Of a DNA stretch of 64,000 bases, positions 27,965-37,265 are shown in pieces. The notes below the pieces were generated by a model. It made no database searches, was not told the DNA's origin, and saw only the letters and a list, made by a program, of their open reading frames with translations. The stretch is from assembly GCF_000230555.1 (NCBI RefSeq), contig NC_016078.1:1860001-1924000 (forward strand), written 5' to 3'. Each line of letters begins with the position of its first letter. Position 1 is the stretch's first letter. The DNA is from Pelagibacterium halotolerans B2 (GTDB lineage: Bacteria; Pseudomonadota; Alphaproteobacteria; Rhizobiales; Devosiaceae). Position numbers and translations under genes: made by a program.

Positions 27965-28561
27965 TCAGATGAGAAACAGCACCACCGATGCCAGCATCAG
28001 GCAGGCCAGTATGATGCCGAGATATTTCTCGGTTCCGGTGGTGCGCAGGAAGGCGATCAGCCCGCGCCCGAAGATCATCCATGTCCCGACCGAAAAAACG
28101 CTGACCAGCGCGCATCCGAGACAGACCAGCAAGAGATTGACCAGGCGTCCCTCACCCGCCGGCACGAACAACGCCACAAAGCTTAGCGCCATGGCCCATG
28201 CCTTGGGATTGACCCACTGAAATCCCGCGGCCTCGTGCAGACGCATAGGACGTTCACTGCCCTGTACATTCCCGATGCGGATGCCGAGCATCGTCCAGGC
28301 CATCCACACGAAATAGAGCGCAGCGGCGTAGCGCATGACAGTGTTGATCCACGGATAGGCTTCGAGCACGCCTGCGAGCCCGAAACCGACGACAAATACC
28401 ATGATGGGAAACCCCACCATGATCCCCACACCGTGCGGCACCGTCGCCGCAAGCCCGAATTTGGCGCTCGAGCTCATGACCATCAGATTATTCGGGCCGG
28501 GAGAAAATGACGCGGTGGCACATGCCAGGAAAAACGCGGCCACCAGAGAAGTGTTCAGCAT
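27965..28561 (-). CDS. LysE/RhtB-family exporter, second copy
   Basis: A 198-residue six-helix inner membrane protein with the family N-terminus SFSPGPNNLMVMSSSAKFG (PGP motif) and the mid-protein FQWVNPKAWAMALS motif. These mark the RhtB/LeuE-type branch of amino-acid exporters. It differs strongly from the LysE protein at 7409-8023 (PGPN rather than PGPG). ATG 28561 is used; the upstream TTG adds two residues. The substrate cannot be assigned. It reads leftward from about 70 bases past the DUF1697 gene. Confidence 0.9.
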   Translation of the reverse strand: MLNTSLVAAFFLACATASFSPGPNNLMVMSSSAKFGLAATVPHGVGIMVGFPIMVFVVGFGLAGVLEAYPWINTVMRYAAALYFVWMAWTMLGIRIGNVQGSERPMRLHEAAGFQWVNPKAWAMALSFVALFVPAGEGRLVNLLLVCLGCALVSVFSVGTWMIFGRGLIAFLRTTGTEKYLGIILACLMLASVVLFLI

Positions 28562-28631
28562 GTTCAACGACGCCCCACAACGTCAGCAATACTGACCTAA
28601 TAACACCCTCTTGCCGATTTGCCAATCCGCA

Positions 28632-29165
28632 TCACAGCGCGTCGGCGATCTTTCTGACCGTGTTCCAATTGCGTGACGTGCCAATGCCCGTCCGCCGCGA
28701 TGTCAGAACACCCGCCAGCTTCGATCCGGCAGCTCCATCGCCAAAATAGATCCAGGGATCGCCATCGATCACCCGCACGATCTCGGTCTCGCTCGCACGA
28801 TCTTCGAAAAGCCTTTGCGCTTCGGTTGTCACCGGCTCGCGCATTACCCGAACGGCGACATGCGAGCCGTCGGCTTCCGATTGTTCGGCAAAGGGATTGA
28901 CGGCAACCAGCCTTTCCCAGCGCTCGCCCTCGCGCACGATAAAATCGATATGGCGGCCGAATGCTTCGGCAAAAGCAGGCTCGAACGCCTTCTCAATAAC
29001 GCGCGGATCGGTTTCACTTGCCGTAAAAACGACATTGCCGGTGGCCAGCAGCGCCGTGACCTCGCTATGTCCCAAAGCTTCGAGCAGGCCGCAAAGCGGC
29101 GCGTTGAGAACCCGCTTTCCGTCCGGCAGAGAGATGGAATACAGCAGTCCCACGAACCGTGTCAC
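28632..29165 (-). CDS. DUF1697 family protein
   Basis: A 177-residue protein of DUF1697. The family N-terminus (VGLLYSISLPDGKRVLNAPL...LLEALGHSEV) and the central TGNVVFTASE are visible. The start is GTG 29165, which overlaps the nagZ stop by four bases (GTGA), so it is translationally coupled to nagZ. DUF1697 proteins have no established function. The usual ISLLRGINVGG opening is degraded here to LLYSISLPDG. The C-terminal TSRNWNTVRKI is typical. Confidence 0.85.
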   Translation of the reverse strand: MTRFVGLLYSISLPDGKRVLNAPLCGLLEALGHSEVTALLATGNVVFTASETDPRVIEKAFEPAFAEAFGRHIDFIVREGERWERLVAVNPFAEQSEADGSHVAVRVMREPVTTEAQRLFEDRASETEIVRVIDGDPWIYFGDGAAGSKLAGVLTSRRTGIGTSRNWNTVRKIADAL

Positions 29166-30259
29166 GGGATGATCCCGATCTTGCGCTTCAGCGCAATGAT
29201 GCGCCCGTAGCTCTGGGCGATCCGGGCGGCGAATGCCGGGTCGGCCCGCCCTTCCTCGACAAGAACCCGGTGGATTTCGCTGCCCAGCGCCGGATCGTAG
29301 GCAGCGGTATTGGAAAACAGCAGAATGTCCATGCCCGCCTCCACGGCCCTGACGACCGTATCGTGAAGATCGAAACGCGAGCGGATGGCTCCCATCTCCA
29401 GATCGTCGCTGATCGCCACGCCGGTAAAGCCCAGTTCGTCGCGCAGGACGCCTTCGATCCAGGTCCGCGAAAGACTGGCCGGCAACTGGCGCGAATCTCC
29501 GCCCTGGACGTCACCGTTAAACAGGTGGGCCACCATGACCATATCGGCCAGCCCCCCATCGATCATCGCGCGATAGGGCTCGAGCTCCACAGGTTGCCAG
29601 AGCCCCGTGACGTCCACGAACCCGTCATGTGTATCCCCAGCGCTCGAACCATGCCCCGGAAAATGCTTGAGCGCGGTGGCGATCCCCGCGTCGCGATGCG
29701 CCTCGACAAAGGCCGATGCAAGGGCGACGACCTGGTCGGGATCGGAGCCGAAGGCCCGTTGGTAGCGGGCGATGATCGGATTGTCGGGATTGAGGTCGAG
29801 ATCGACCACCGGACCGAAATTGGCGTTGAACCCCAGCCGCGCCAATTCGTCGGCCAGGCCGGCATAGATGGCCCGCGCCCGATCCGGCGCATCGCTTGCA
29901 ACCGCACGCGCCGATGGGATTTCCCCAAAGCCCACCGCAGCCGTCAGGCGTTCGATTTCGCCCCCTTCCTGGTCGAGCGCGATGAAGGGCGGCAACCATG
30001 GCCGGGCGGCAATCAGGCGGCGATTGATGCCGCGCACCGCCGCAAGGCTGTCCACATTTGTGCGCAGATACATAACGCCGCCAATCTCGCCGCGCGCAAT
30101 CTGTTCACGCACCGCGCGCACGCCGGCGGCATCGGCGGTGTCACCGGAAAATCCCACCATGACCATCTGCCCTGCCATGTCCTCGAGACTTTGTGCCGGC
30201 GCGGCGGAGCTGCTTACGGCAAGGCCAAGGACAAGACAAAGGGAGGCAAAAATGCGCAT
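29162..30259 (-). CDS. nagZ: Beta-N-acetylhexosaminidase NagZ (GH3)
   Basis: A 365-residue glycoside hydrolase family 3 enzyme that removes GlcNAc from anhydro-muropeptides in peptidoglycan recycling. The catalytic loop histidine lies in KHFPGHGSSAGDTH and the nucleophile aspartate in AISDDLEMG. A substrate motif, ALDQEGGEIERL, is intact. The N-terminus MRIFASLCLVLGLAVSSSAAPA looks like a cleavable Sec signal, which is unusual because E. coli NagZ is cytosolic, so the enzyme may act in the periplasm. It is followed by DUF1697 with a four-base overlap. Confidence 0.92.
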   Translation of the reverse strand: MRIFASLCLVLGLAVSSSAAPAQSLEDMAGQMVMVGFSGDTADAAGVRAVREQIARGEIGGVMYLRTNVDSLAAVRGINRRLIAARPWLPPFIALDQEGGEIERLTAAVGFGEIPSARAVASDAPDRARAIYAGLADELARLGFNANFGPVVDLDLNPDNPIIARYQRAFGSDPDQVVALASAFVEAHRDAGIATALKHFPGHGSSAGDTHDGFVDVTGLWQPVELEPYRAMIDGGLADMVMVAHLFNGDVQGGDSRQLPASLSRTWIEGVLRDELGFTGVAISDDLEMGAIRSRFDLHDTVVRAVEAGMDILLFSNTAAYDPALGSEIHRVLVEEGRADPAFAARIAQSYGRIIALKRKIGIIP

Positions 30260-30346
30260 GGCCTGCTTTCAGTTTGCGGCGGGAATGGCAAATGTGCCCG
30301 ATTCCCTTGCCGGACGGGGCAGCCTTTCGCAACTTTGGGGCACAAA

Positions 30347-33124
30347 TCAGCCCACGCGCAATGTGGACAACCTGTCGTGTTCGTCAGCGAGCAGTCTGGC
30401 GAGTATGTCCTGGGCCGGTCCGGGGCGCGAAAAGAAATAACCCTGGCCTGTCTTGCACCCGGCAAGCCGCAGCAGCCAGGCCTGATCCTGGTTTTCGATA
30501 CCCTCGGCAACGACATGCTTTCCCAGTGAATCCGAAAGCATGAGCACCGCTCGAATGATCGCCGAAGCCTCGCCATCTCCGGGGAGCCCGCGCACGAAGC
30601 TTTGGTCGATCTTGATCGTATCGACGGGCAGCCGTCCCAGATAGCTCAATGAGGAATAGCCGGTGCCGAAATCGTCAAGCGCAACCCCCACCCCTTCCGC
30701 GCGCAGGATCTTGAGCTTTTCGGTGACATGGGAGGTTTCGGTGACCAGAAGGCTCTCGGTAATCTCGACCTGCAGCCGCTCGGCGGGCAATCCCGATTCC
30801 TGGAGCGCCGAGCGGACATCGTCAACGATATTGCCGTGTTCGAACTGGAGGGGAGAAACATTGACCGAGAGGCGCAGGGGCCGCGGCCAACGCGCCACTT
30901 CCCTTGCCGCGACATGGAGTATCCAGCGGCCCAGTTCGATGATGAGCCCCGTTTCTTCAGCGGCCGGAATAAACTGCGCAGGAGACACAGATCCCAGTTC
31001 GGGATGCGTCCAGCGCGCCAGCGCTTCAACCCCGATGATCGCCCCGCTCTCGAGATCGACCTGCGGCTGGTAATGGACGGAAAATTCCTCGCGCGCCAGG
31101 GCGGCGCGCAGCGCGATTTCCATATCCTGCTTGGACTTGATGCGCGTATCCATTTCCTTTGAAAAGGCGAGGGCAAAATTGCCGGTCTGATCGGATGCGA
31201 TTGAAAGCGCCACCCCTGCATGGCTCACAAGCGCATCGGCGGCGCTGCCCGAAAGGTCGGAATCCGTCATGCCCACACGGGCGCCGACAATCGCCCGGTG
31301 TTCGTCGAGCGTATAGGGGCGGACGATTTCCGAAATCAGCATGTCGGCAAAGCCGCCACCGCCATCTTCGCCCAGCAATCCTTCCCGGAGCACCGCAAAG
31401 GCATTGCCCTCCAGCCGGGCCACGCTGATCGGCCCCAGGAGCTCGAGCCGCCCAACCACCTGCTTGAGCAGGGCGTCGCCATAGGCGTGACCCAGCGTGT
31501 CATTGACCGTCTTGAGGCGCGAGAGTCCCACGAGATAGACGCTGGCGCCGCGCACGCGGCCCGAAGGCGTGGCCAGGAGAGCAGCCACCGTTTCGACGAA
31601 TTTTACCCGCGAGGCCGCCCCGGTAAGCGGATCGTGCTGGGCGAGATAGGTCAATCGATGCTCGACCTGCCGGCGTTCTGTCACATCGCGGAAGGTCAGG
31701 CATGCCACCCGCCCCGCCGATTCCGCGCTGACCTCGCCGGCATCGACATCCGAGAGCGTCACGACGAACTCCACGGTCCGGCTCTGGCCATTACAGACAA
31801 TGACGACCTCGGAGGTCGCTTCCATGGCCTCCCCCTCATCGAGCGCCAGGTTCAGCGCCTCGCGGAACGGAGGTGGAAGGACATGGTCGATATTTTCACC
31901 CCGCAGCCCCGGCGATATCAGATCCTCGGCCAGCCTGCTGGCGGCGCGTATGGATTTGTTGTGGTCGACGACGACGACCCCGTCGAAATTGTCTGCGACC
32001 ACGCGAGCCAGAATGCCTCGCATGGAATCGCGTTCCCGCGCTGCGTGCGACAGCGACCGGCCACGGGCCTCCAGTTCATGCCAGAACGCGGTCGCCAGAA
32101 ATCCGATCTGCGCTATATGGATGGCCGCCGTATCGAGCAGCATGCCCGAATGAACCTGCATGGCCAGCGCCGTGAATTCGAGGATACCCGCATAGGCTAG
32201 GGAGCCCGCGATCGCGGACCCCAGCGTCATGCGCGGCCGCAGGCAGGCGAAAAGAATCGCCATGCCGAACACGATAATCATTGCGGGCAACCGCCCCATA
32301 TCGGCCAGCGCCCGGTCCTGCCGCACGGTTTCTGCCGCCAGCAACTGCAGCGATGGAGTCGAAACCATCCCGTAACGCGGCACCGAGTGGCTCGATTGCT
32401 GCGAATAGCTGGCCTGGCCGACGATCACTTGCCGCCCTGCGAATAGGCCGGGCTCGTAACTTCCACCGATCACGTCGGACAAGCTGACCCGCGGGATCGT
32501 GGCCAGATCGATCGAGAAATCGATAAGGAATGACGGGCGTGACACGGAATGATCGGGCGAGAGCGTCGTGGCAAGGGATTCGATGACCCAGCCGTCATGG
32601 ACGGTCCGCGTGCGATAGACGCCGGACTGTCGATCGCCGCCCGTGGCGTCGATATAGACCGGAGGCGCCAGGGCAGCGAACCTGTTCATGGGCATGCTGA
32701 GAGCCAATTCGGCTTCAGACGATCGGGTCTGCGTTGCGACCGTATGCACCTTGCCCGCAGCCCGCTCCAGGGCCTCTACAAGCGCGTTATCGTCGAAATA
32801 ACCCTGAGTTCCCTGAAGAGCAGCGTCGAGCACCACGGTGACGGCGCCGGCTTTGGTCAGCGTATCGATGGCCTGCGCATAAATGCTGCGGGCCCGGGAC
32901 TGGTTGCCCGCTTGCGCCATGGCCGCCGCATCGATCTCGACAAAGACGATATCTCCGCTGGCCGGGCGGGAGGTCAGCGAAAATCGCATCTCACGAAGCC
33001 CGGAATCGAGCGCGGCAAACCACCCGATCGCCACCGCCACGAGTACGGTTGCGCAAACGATCGCCGTCACGAAAAGATGTCGAGCCCGCGCCACCGTTTC
33101 TTGGTGCCTCCCTGCTTTGCTCAC
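30347..33124 (-). CDS. CHASE2-PAS-GGDEF-EAL protein, probable c-di-GMP phosphodiesterase
   Basis: About 925 residues. An N-terminal membrane helix (about 17-39) and a CHASE2 sensor region are followed by three membrane helices (about 280-360), a PAS-like segment, then GGDEF and EAL domains. The GGDEF signature is degenerate (RLEGNAFAVL in place of RLGGDEF), so cyclase activity is unlikely. The EAL domain keeps GVEALARWTHP, NVSPLQF, EITES, DDFGTGYSSLSYL and KIDQSFV, so it should hydrolyse c-di-GMP. GTG 33124 is the preferred start, but a GTG at 33190 in the same frame is possible and neither has a good ribosome site. It probably lowers c-di-GMP in response to a periplasmic cue. Confidence 0.88.
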   Translation of the reverse strand: MSKAGRHQETVARARHLFVTAIVCATVLVAVAIGWFAALDSGLREMRFSLTSRPASGDIVFVEIDAAAMAQAGNQSRARSIYAQAIDTLTKAGAVTVVLDAALQGTQGYFDDNALVEALERAAGKVHTVATQTRSSEAELALSMPMNRFAALAPPVYIDATGGDRQSGVYRTRTVHDGWVIESLATTLSPDHSVSRPSFLIDFSIDLATIPRVSLSDVIGGSYEPGLFAGRQVIVGQASYSQQSSHSVPRYGMVSTPSLQLLAAETVRQDRALADMGRLPAMIIVFGMAILFACLRPRMTLGSAIAGSLAYAGILEFTALAMQVHSGMLLDTAAIHIAQIGFLATAFWHELEARGRSLSHAARERDSMRGILARVVADNFDGVVVVDHNKSIRAASRLAEDLISPGLRGENIDHVLPPPFREALNLALDEGEAMEATSEVVIVCNGQSRTVEFVVTLSDVDAGEVSAESAGRVACLTFRDVTERRQVEHRLTYLAQHDPLTGAASRVKFVETVAALLATPSGRVRGASVYLVGLSRLKTVNDTLGHAYGDALLKQVVGRLELLGPISVARLEGNAFAVLREGLLGEDGGGGFADMLISEIVRPYTLDEHRAIVGARVGMTDSDLSGSAADALVSHAGVALSIASDQTGNFALAFSKEMDTRIKSKQDMEIALRAALAREEFSVHYQPQVDLESGAIIGVEALARWTHPELGSVSPAQFIPAAEETGLIIELGRWILHVAAREVARWPRPLRLSVNVSPLQFEHGNIVDDVRSALQESGLPAERLQVEITESLLVTETSHVTEKLKILRAEGVGVALDDFGTGYSSLSYLGRLPVDTIKIDQSFVRGLPGDGEASAIIRAVLMLSDSLGKHVVAEGIENQDQAWLLRLAGCKTGQGYFFSRPGPAQDILARLLADEHDRLSTLRVG

Positions 33125-33186
33125 ACCTGGCGGCGTGAGCCCCCTTCCTTTATCTCCCAAGCAATTGAATAAGCTGTAAATGCAGA

Positions 33187-33218
33187 GCACCGGACACCGC
33201 GATCACGGTGCCCGGTGC
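33187..33218 (-). terminator. Strong hairpin after acs
   Basis: GCACCGG-A-CACCG and CGGTG-C-CCGGTGC arms pair with a short loop. It lies about 27 bases past the acs stop. No T-run follows on the minus strand, so it may stabilise the 3' end rather than terminate. Confidence 0.5.
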
Positions 33219-33244
33219 AGCGGCAAAAATCCTCCTCTTGGCGT

Positions 33245-35191
33245 CTAGCGGTTCTTGCGATTGGCGATCAGGTCATCGACCACGCCGGGATCGGCCAGTG
33301 TCGAAGTATCGCCAAGCGCGCCATAATCGTTCTCAGCCACCTTGCGCAGGATGCGGCGCATGATCTTTCCCGATCGCGTCTTTGGCAGGCCCGGCGCGAA
33401 CTGGATATGATCGGGCGAGGCAATCGGCCCGATCTCCTTGCGCACCCAATTGCGCAACTCGCCTGCCAGATCGTCCGATGCCGCTTCGCCTGCCATGAGG
33501 GTCACGTAGCAATAGATGCCCTGCCCCTTGACGTCGTGAGGGAAGCCGACCACCGCGGCTTCTGAGACTTTTGGGTGCGCGACCAGCGCGCTTTCCACTT
33601 CCGCGGTGCCCAGACGATGCCCGGACACGTTGAGCACATCGTCCACGCGGCCCGTGATCCAGTAATAGCCGTCCTCATCCCGACGGCAGCCGTCGCCGGT
33701 GAAGTAGTAGCCCTTGTATTGCTGGAAATAGGTTTCCTTGAACCGCTGGTGATCTCCATAAACGGTCCGCATCTGTCCCGGCCAGCTATCGGCAATGGCC
33801 AGGACGCCTGCCGCTTCGGTCTCCTCGATCACCTTGCCGCTTTCAGGCTCCAGAACCACCGGCTGCACTCCGAAAAACGGCTTGGTTGCCGAACCGGGCT
33901 TGGTGGGAATGGCCCCGGGCAGCGGTGTGATCATGAACCCGCCGGTTTCCGTCTGCCACCAGGTGTCGACGACGATGCACCGCTCGCGGCCCACCTGCTT
34001 GTGATACCACATCCAGGCTTCGGGATTGATCGGCTCGCCCACCGACCCCAAGAGCCGCAGGCTGGACAGATCGGCCCGCTCGACGAACTGATTGCCCGCC
34101 CCCATCAGCGCCCGGATCGCCGTGGGTGCCGTATAAAAGATGTTGACCTTGTGCTTGTCGACAACCTCCCAGAACCGCCCGGCATCGGGATAGTTCGGTA
34201 CGCCTTCGAACATCAGCGTCGTCGCGCCATTGGCCAGCGGGCCATAGACGATATAGCTGTGCCCGGTCACCCAGCCCACATCGGCGGTACACCAGAAAAC
34301 CTCACCCTGCCGATAGTCGAAGGTCAACTCATGGGTGAGCGAAGCATAAACCAGATAACCGCCAGTCGTGTGCAGGACGCCCTTGGGCTTTCCGGTCGAA
34401 CCGGACGTATAAAGGATAAACAGCGGATCTTCCGCGTTCATCGGCTCGGGCTCGCAAACCGCCTCAACCCCGGCCTCCGCCTCATGCAGCCAGACGTCGC
34501 GCCCGCTTGTCATGGCGATGTCGGAGCCGGTGTTTCTGACCACCAGCACCTTTTCCACCCCCGGACAGTCCTCAAGCGCCTTGTCGACATTGACCTTGAG
34601 CGGCACCTTCTTTCCGCCGCGGCAACCTTCGTCGGCGGTGATAACCACGCGGGAATCGCAGTCGTTGACCCGTCCGGCCAGCGCGTCGGGCGAGAACCCG
34701 CCGAACACCACCGAATGGACCGCGCCGATGCGCGCGCAGGCAAGCATGGCATAGGCGGCCTCGGGGATCATCGGCATATAGATCGTGACCCGTTCGCCCT
34801 TTTGTACGCCGAGCTCTTTGAGCACATTGGCAAACCGGCAGACTTCGCCATGGAGCAGGCGATAGGTGATATGCCGGGTTTCCGCCTCGGGATCGTCGGG
34901 CTCGAAGATGATGGCGACCGTGTCGCCATGCTCTTTGAGATGCCGATCTATACAATTGGCGGCAACATTGAGCTGGCCATCCTCGAACCATTTGATCGAG
35001 ACGTCGGGCCATTCAAAGCTGGTATTCTTGACCTTGGTGAAGGGCTTGATCCAGTCGATACGCTGCGCCTGCTCCCCCCAGAACCCGTCTGGGTCCGAGA
35101 CCGAGCGCCTGTACATCCGGTCATACTGCTCAGCGGTGACCCTGGTTTTGGCGACCACCTCATCCGAGGGTGCAAACACTTCCGAACTCAT
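33245..35191 (-). CDS. acs: Acetyl-CoA synthetase
   Basis: A 648-residue AMP-forming acetate-CoA ligase that activates acetate for the TCA/glyoxylate cycle. The P-loop [12 protein letters not shown] and the adenylate motif [10 protein letters not shown] are present, followed by [20 protein letters not shown] with the hinge. The regulatory lysine motif [15 protein letters not shown] is intact and could be acetylated by Pat. ATG 35191 has GGAGGAG directly upstream and gives the typical family length. The gene is divergent from a GNAT gene, but that GNAT shows no Pat-like features beyond the fold. Confidence 0.96.
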   Translation of the reverse strand: MSSEVFAPSDEVVAKTRVTAEQYDRMYRRSVSDPDGFWGEQAQRIDWIKPFTKVKNTSFEWPDVSIKWFEDGQLNVAANCIDRHLKEHGDTVAIIFEPDDPEAETRHITYRLLHGEVCRFANVLKELGVQKGERVTIYMPMIPEAAYAMLACARIGAVHSVVFGGFSPDALAGRVNDCDSRVVITADEGCRGGKKVPLKVNVDKALEDCPGVEKVLVVRNTGSDIAMTSGRDVWLHEAEAGVEAVCEPEPMNAEDPLFILYTSGSTGKPKGVLHTTGGYLVYASLTHELTFDYRQGEVFWCTADVGWVTGHSYIVYGPLANGATTLMFEGVPNYPDAGRFWEVVDKHKVNIFYTAPTAIRALMGAGNQFVERADLSSLRLLGSVGEPINPEAWMWYHKQVGRERCIVVDTWWQTETGGFMITPLPGAIPTKPGSATKPFFGVQPVVLEPESGKVIEETEAAGVLAIADSWPGQMRTVYGDHQRFKETYFQQYKGYYFTGDGCRRDEDGYYWITGRVDDVLNVSGHRLGTAEVESALVAHPKVSEAAVVGFPHDVKGQGIYCYVTLMAGEAASDDLAGELRNWVRKEIGPIASPDHIQFAPGLPKTRSGKIMRRILRKVAENDYGALGDTSTLADPGVVDDLIANRKNR

Positions 35192-35373
35192 GACAACTCC
35201 TCCACCATATTGGCTTGTTACCCCTGTCTTAACCCGCCGATTCCGCCGACCGCAAGGCACGGCCGGGCGGCAAACCGCGCAAGTTTCGATTTGATCGATT
35301 TTGCCTGGTCAGCCCGCAAACTCTTTTTTAGCGGACCATCGGCTAGTCTGCCCCGCAAACCGGGGGAAAGACG

Positions 35374-35946
35374 ATGAGCGAAGCAAAGATGACCTCGCGA
35401 GCGGCCACCCATGCCGACATCGCCGATGTCCATCGCGAGCTGATGGATCTGATCGAGTCCATGCCCTATTACGGCGAGCGCTTCAAAGCGTTCGAGAAGG
35501 CCCGTTTCAACCGCACTTTCCTGCGCACCCTGCTCGAAATCGACCCCTGGCACATCCTCCTGCTCGAAATGGATGGTGTGACCGGCGGCTTTCTGATTTC
35601 GGGTCCCGCCAACGGAACGATCTTCCAGTTCTGGTCGGCCATCTATCCCGATTATCGCGGCACCCCGCTGGGCCGTTTCGGCATGGATGCCTTCATTTCC
35701 CATTGGGACAATTCGCGCTTCCACAAAGCCTCGACCTACACCCGCCCCGACAACCGGCCGGCCCTGGTCCTGCTCAAGCGCTATGGCTATGTTCAGGTCG
35801 CCCACCTCGAAGATCATATTTTCGGGGAGGATTATTTCGTCATGGAACGCAAGTTCACCAAGGTGACCGATGGTTACGACAATGGCATTTCGCTTCCATT
35901 GGCCACCCGCCTCAAGCTCAAGGCACGGGCACTGCTCGACCGTTAA
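35374..35946 (+). CDS. GNAT-family N-acetyltransferase
   Basis: A 190-residue protein with a GNAT fold. The acyl-CoA loop region is YRGTPLGRFGMDAFISHW near residue 95, and the C-terminal NRPALVLLKRYGYVQ is the family beta-alpha end. GGGGAAAG lies seven bases before ATG 35374. The substrate is unknown. It stands alone on the plus strand. Its TAA stop (35944-35946) and the stop of the convergent flippase gene share the palindrome TTAA (35943-35946), so the two genes overlap by four bases. Confidence 0.82.
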   Translation: MSEAKMTSRAATHADIADVHRELMDLIESMPYYGERFKAFEKARFNRTFLRTLLEIDPWHILLLEMDGVTGGFLISGPANGTIFQFWSAIYPDYRGTPLGRFGMDAFISHWDNSRFHKASTYTRPDNRPALVLLKRYGYVQVAHLEDHIFGEDYFVMERKFTKVTDGYDNGISLPLATRLKLKARALLDR

Positions 35947-37247
35947 ACAGCGGCCGCGCGAAAGCGCCCGAAGATCGAAACATCGATCTTCGCCCGATAA
36001 AGCGCCGTTGCCCAAAGAGACACCGACCACAGCGAAATCGCCATAAACGCCGCAATCGCCGCGCCCATCAGCCCGTAAGGCGGCACGAGGGTGAAATTGC
36101 CAACAATCAGCGCGGCAAGCCCCAGCCCCACCGACGGCAGGCTGGCCCAGGGTCGGTCATGCATCGAGAGCACCAGAGAGGCTGGGCCGAACGCCGCCCT
36201 GACCACAAGCCCAAGGCACAATATGGCCACCGGCAGCGCTCCATCGGCAAATTCGTCCCCGAACAGGATCAGCGCGTAGCGCCCGACCAGCAAAACGCCG
36301 ACAAACAGCGCCAGCGCCAGCCCCGTCGCCACTAGATTGGCCTCCCCCACCCGCTTGCCGAAAGCGCCGCGATCGGCGTCGCGTTCCGCATCGAACATAT
36401 TGGGCAGCGTCAGCGCATAGACCGCGACCACCCCGAAAGAGGCGAGCGCAAAAATCCGTGTACTCACCCCGAAAATTGCCAGATCGGTACGGTCGAGCAG
36501 TCCGGCCAGCAGGATCAGATTGATGTCGAAGAAATAATCCGAGGCCAGCGTAATGAGCACCCAGGGTGCCGCAAAACGCCACCAGCGTTTCGGCTCGATT
36601 GGGCGCACGCTGTCGGCACGCGGCACCGCCACCACGGCCCGGCGCACCCACAATCCCTGAACGCCGAACAGCACCAGAAGCGCGCCAGCCAACACCCACA
36701 ACATAAGGCCCAGATCGGCAACCGGGCTCATCAGCGCCACGACGCCGAATGCGAAAAGCGTCAGCGCCGGGCGGAAAATCATATCCGGCAGATACCCCGC
36801 CATGGGCTGCTTGAGCCCCACCAGCGTCGTCGTGCCGATATAGGTGATGGCCGTCGCAATTCCGATCAGCGCCGTCTGGATCCAGATCGGGCGCAGATGC
36901 GCTCCCGCCTCCCCCAGAAGGAAGGTCAGCGGCCAGCCCAGCGCCAGCACCACTGCCCCCATCACCGCCATCTGGATATAGGCTCGACCCACGAAACGCC
37001 GCAGATGATTACCCTCACCACGCGAGCCGTACTCGGCGGAAAAATAGGTGGCGACCGTCTGGAACCCCAGCGGCAACACAACGGCGATCAGATTGGCCGC
37101 CGCGATGACCAGTAGAAAGTCGCCCAGCGATTGGGCACCCCACACCCGCGAAATGGCCACCTGCACAAGAAAGATGAACCCCGCGCCGAAAATGCGCAGG
37201 GCAAAGATCATTACCGATTTCGAGGCAAGCCGTCCGGCTATGGACAT
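35943..37247 (-). CDS. Polysaccharide flippase, Wzx/MVF-type
   Basis: A 434-residue integral membrane protein with 12-14 hydrophobic segments. It opens with ALRIFGAGFIFLVQVAISRVWGAQSLGDFLL, the pattern of polysaccharide biosynthesis (Wzx-like) flippases. These move lipid-linked oligosaccharide across the inner membrane for capsule, O-antigen or exopolysaccharide. ATG 37247 fits. Right upstream on the same strand is a broken FemAB-like gene whose kin also occur in exopolysaccharide loci, so the pair could be the remains of an envelope-polysaccharide operon. Substrate unknown. Confidence 0.85.
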   Translation of the reverse strand: MSIAGRLASKSVMIFALRIFGAGFIFLVQVAISRVWGAQSLGDFLLVIAAANLIAVVLPLGFQTVATYFSAEYGSRGEGNHLRRFVGRAYIQMAVMGAVVLALGWPLTFLLGEAGAHLRPIWIQTALIGIATAITYIGTTTLVGLKQPMAGYLPDMIFRPALTLFAFGVVALMSPVADLGLMLWVLAGALLVLFGVQGLWVRRAVVAVPRADSVRPIEPKRWWRFAAPWVLITLASDYFFDINLILLAGLLDRTDLAIFGVSTRIFALASFGVVAVYALTLPNMFDAERDADRGAFGKRVGEANLVATGLALALFVGVLLVGRYALILFGDEFADGALPVAILCLGLVVRAAFGPASLVLSMHDRPWASLPSVGLGLAALIVGNFTLVPPYGLMGAAIAAFMAISLWSVSLWATALYRAKIDVSIFGRFRAAAV

Positions 37248-37265
37248 CGCTGAAAATCCCCCGCG

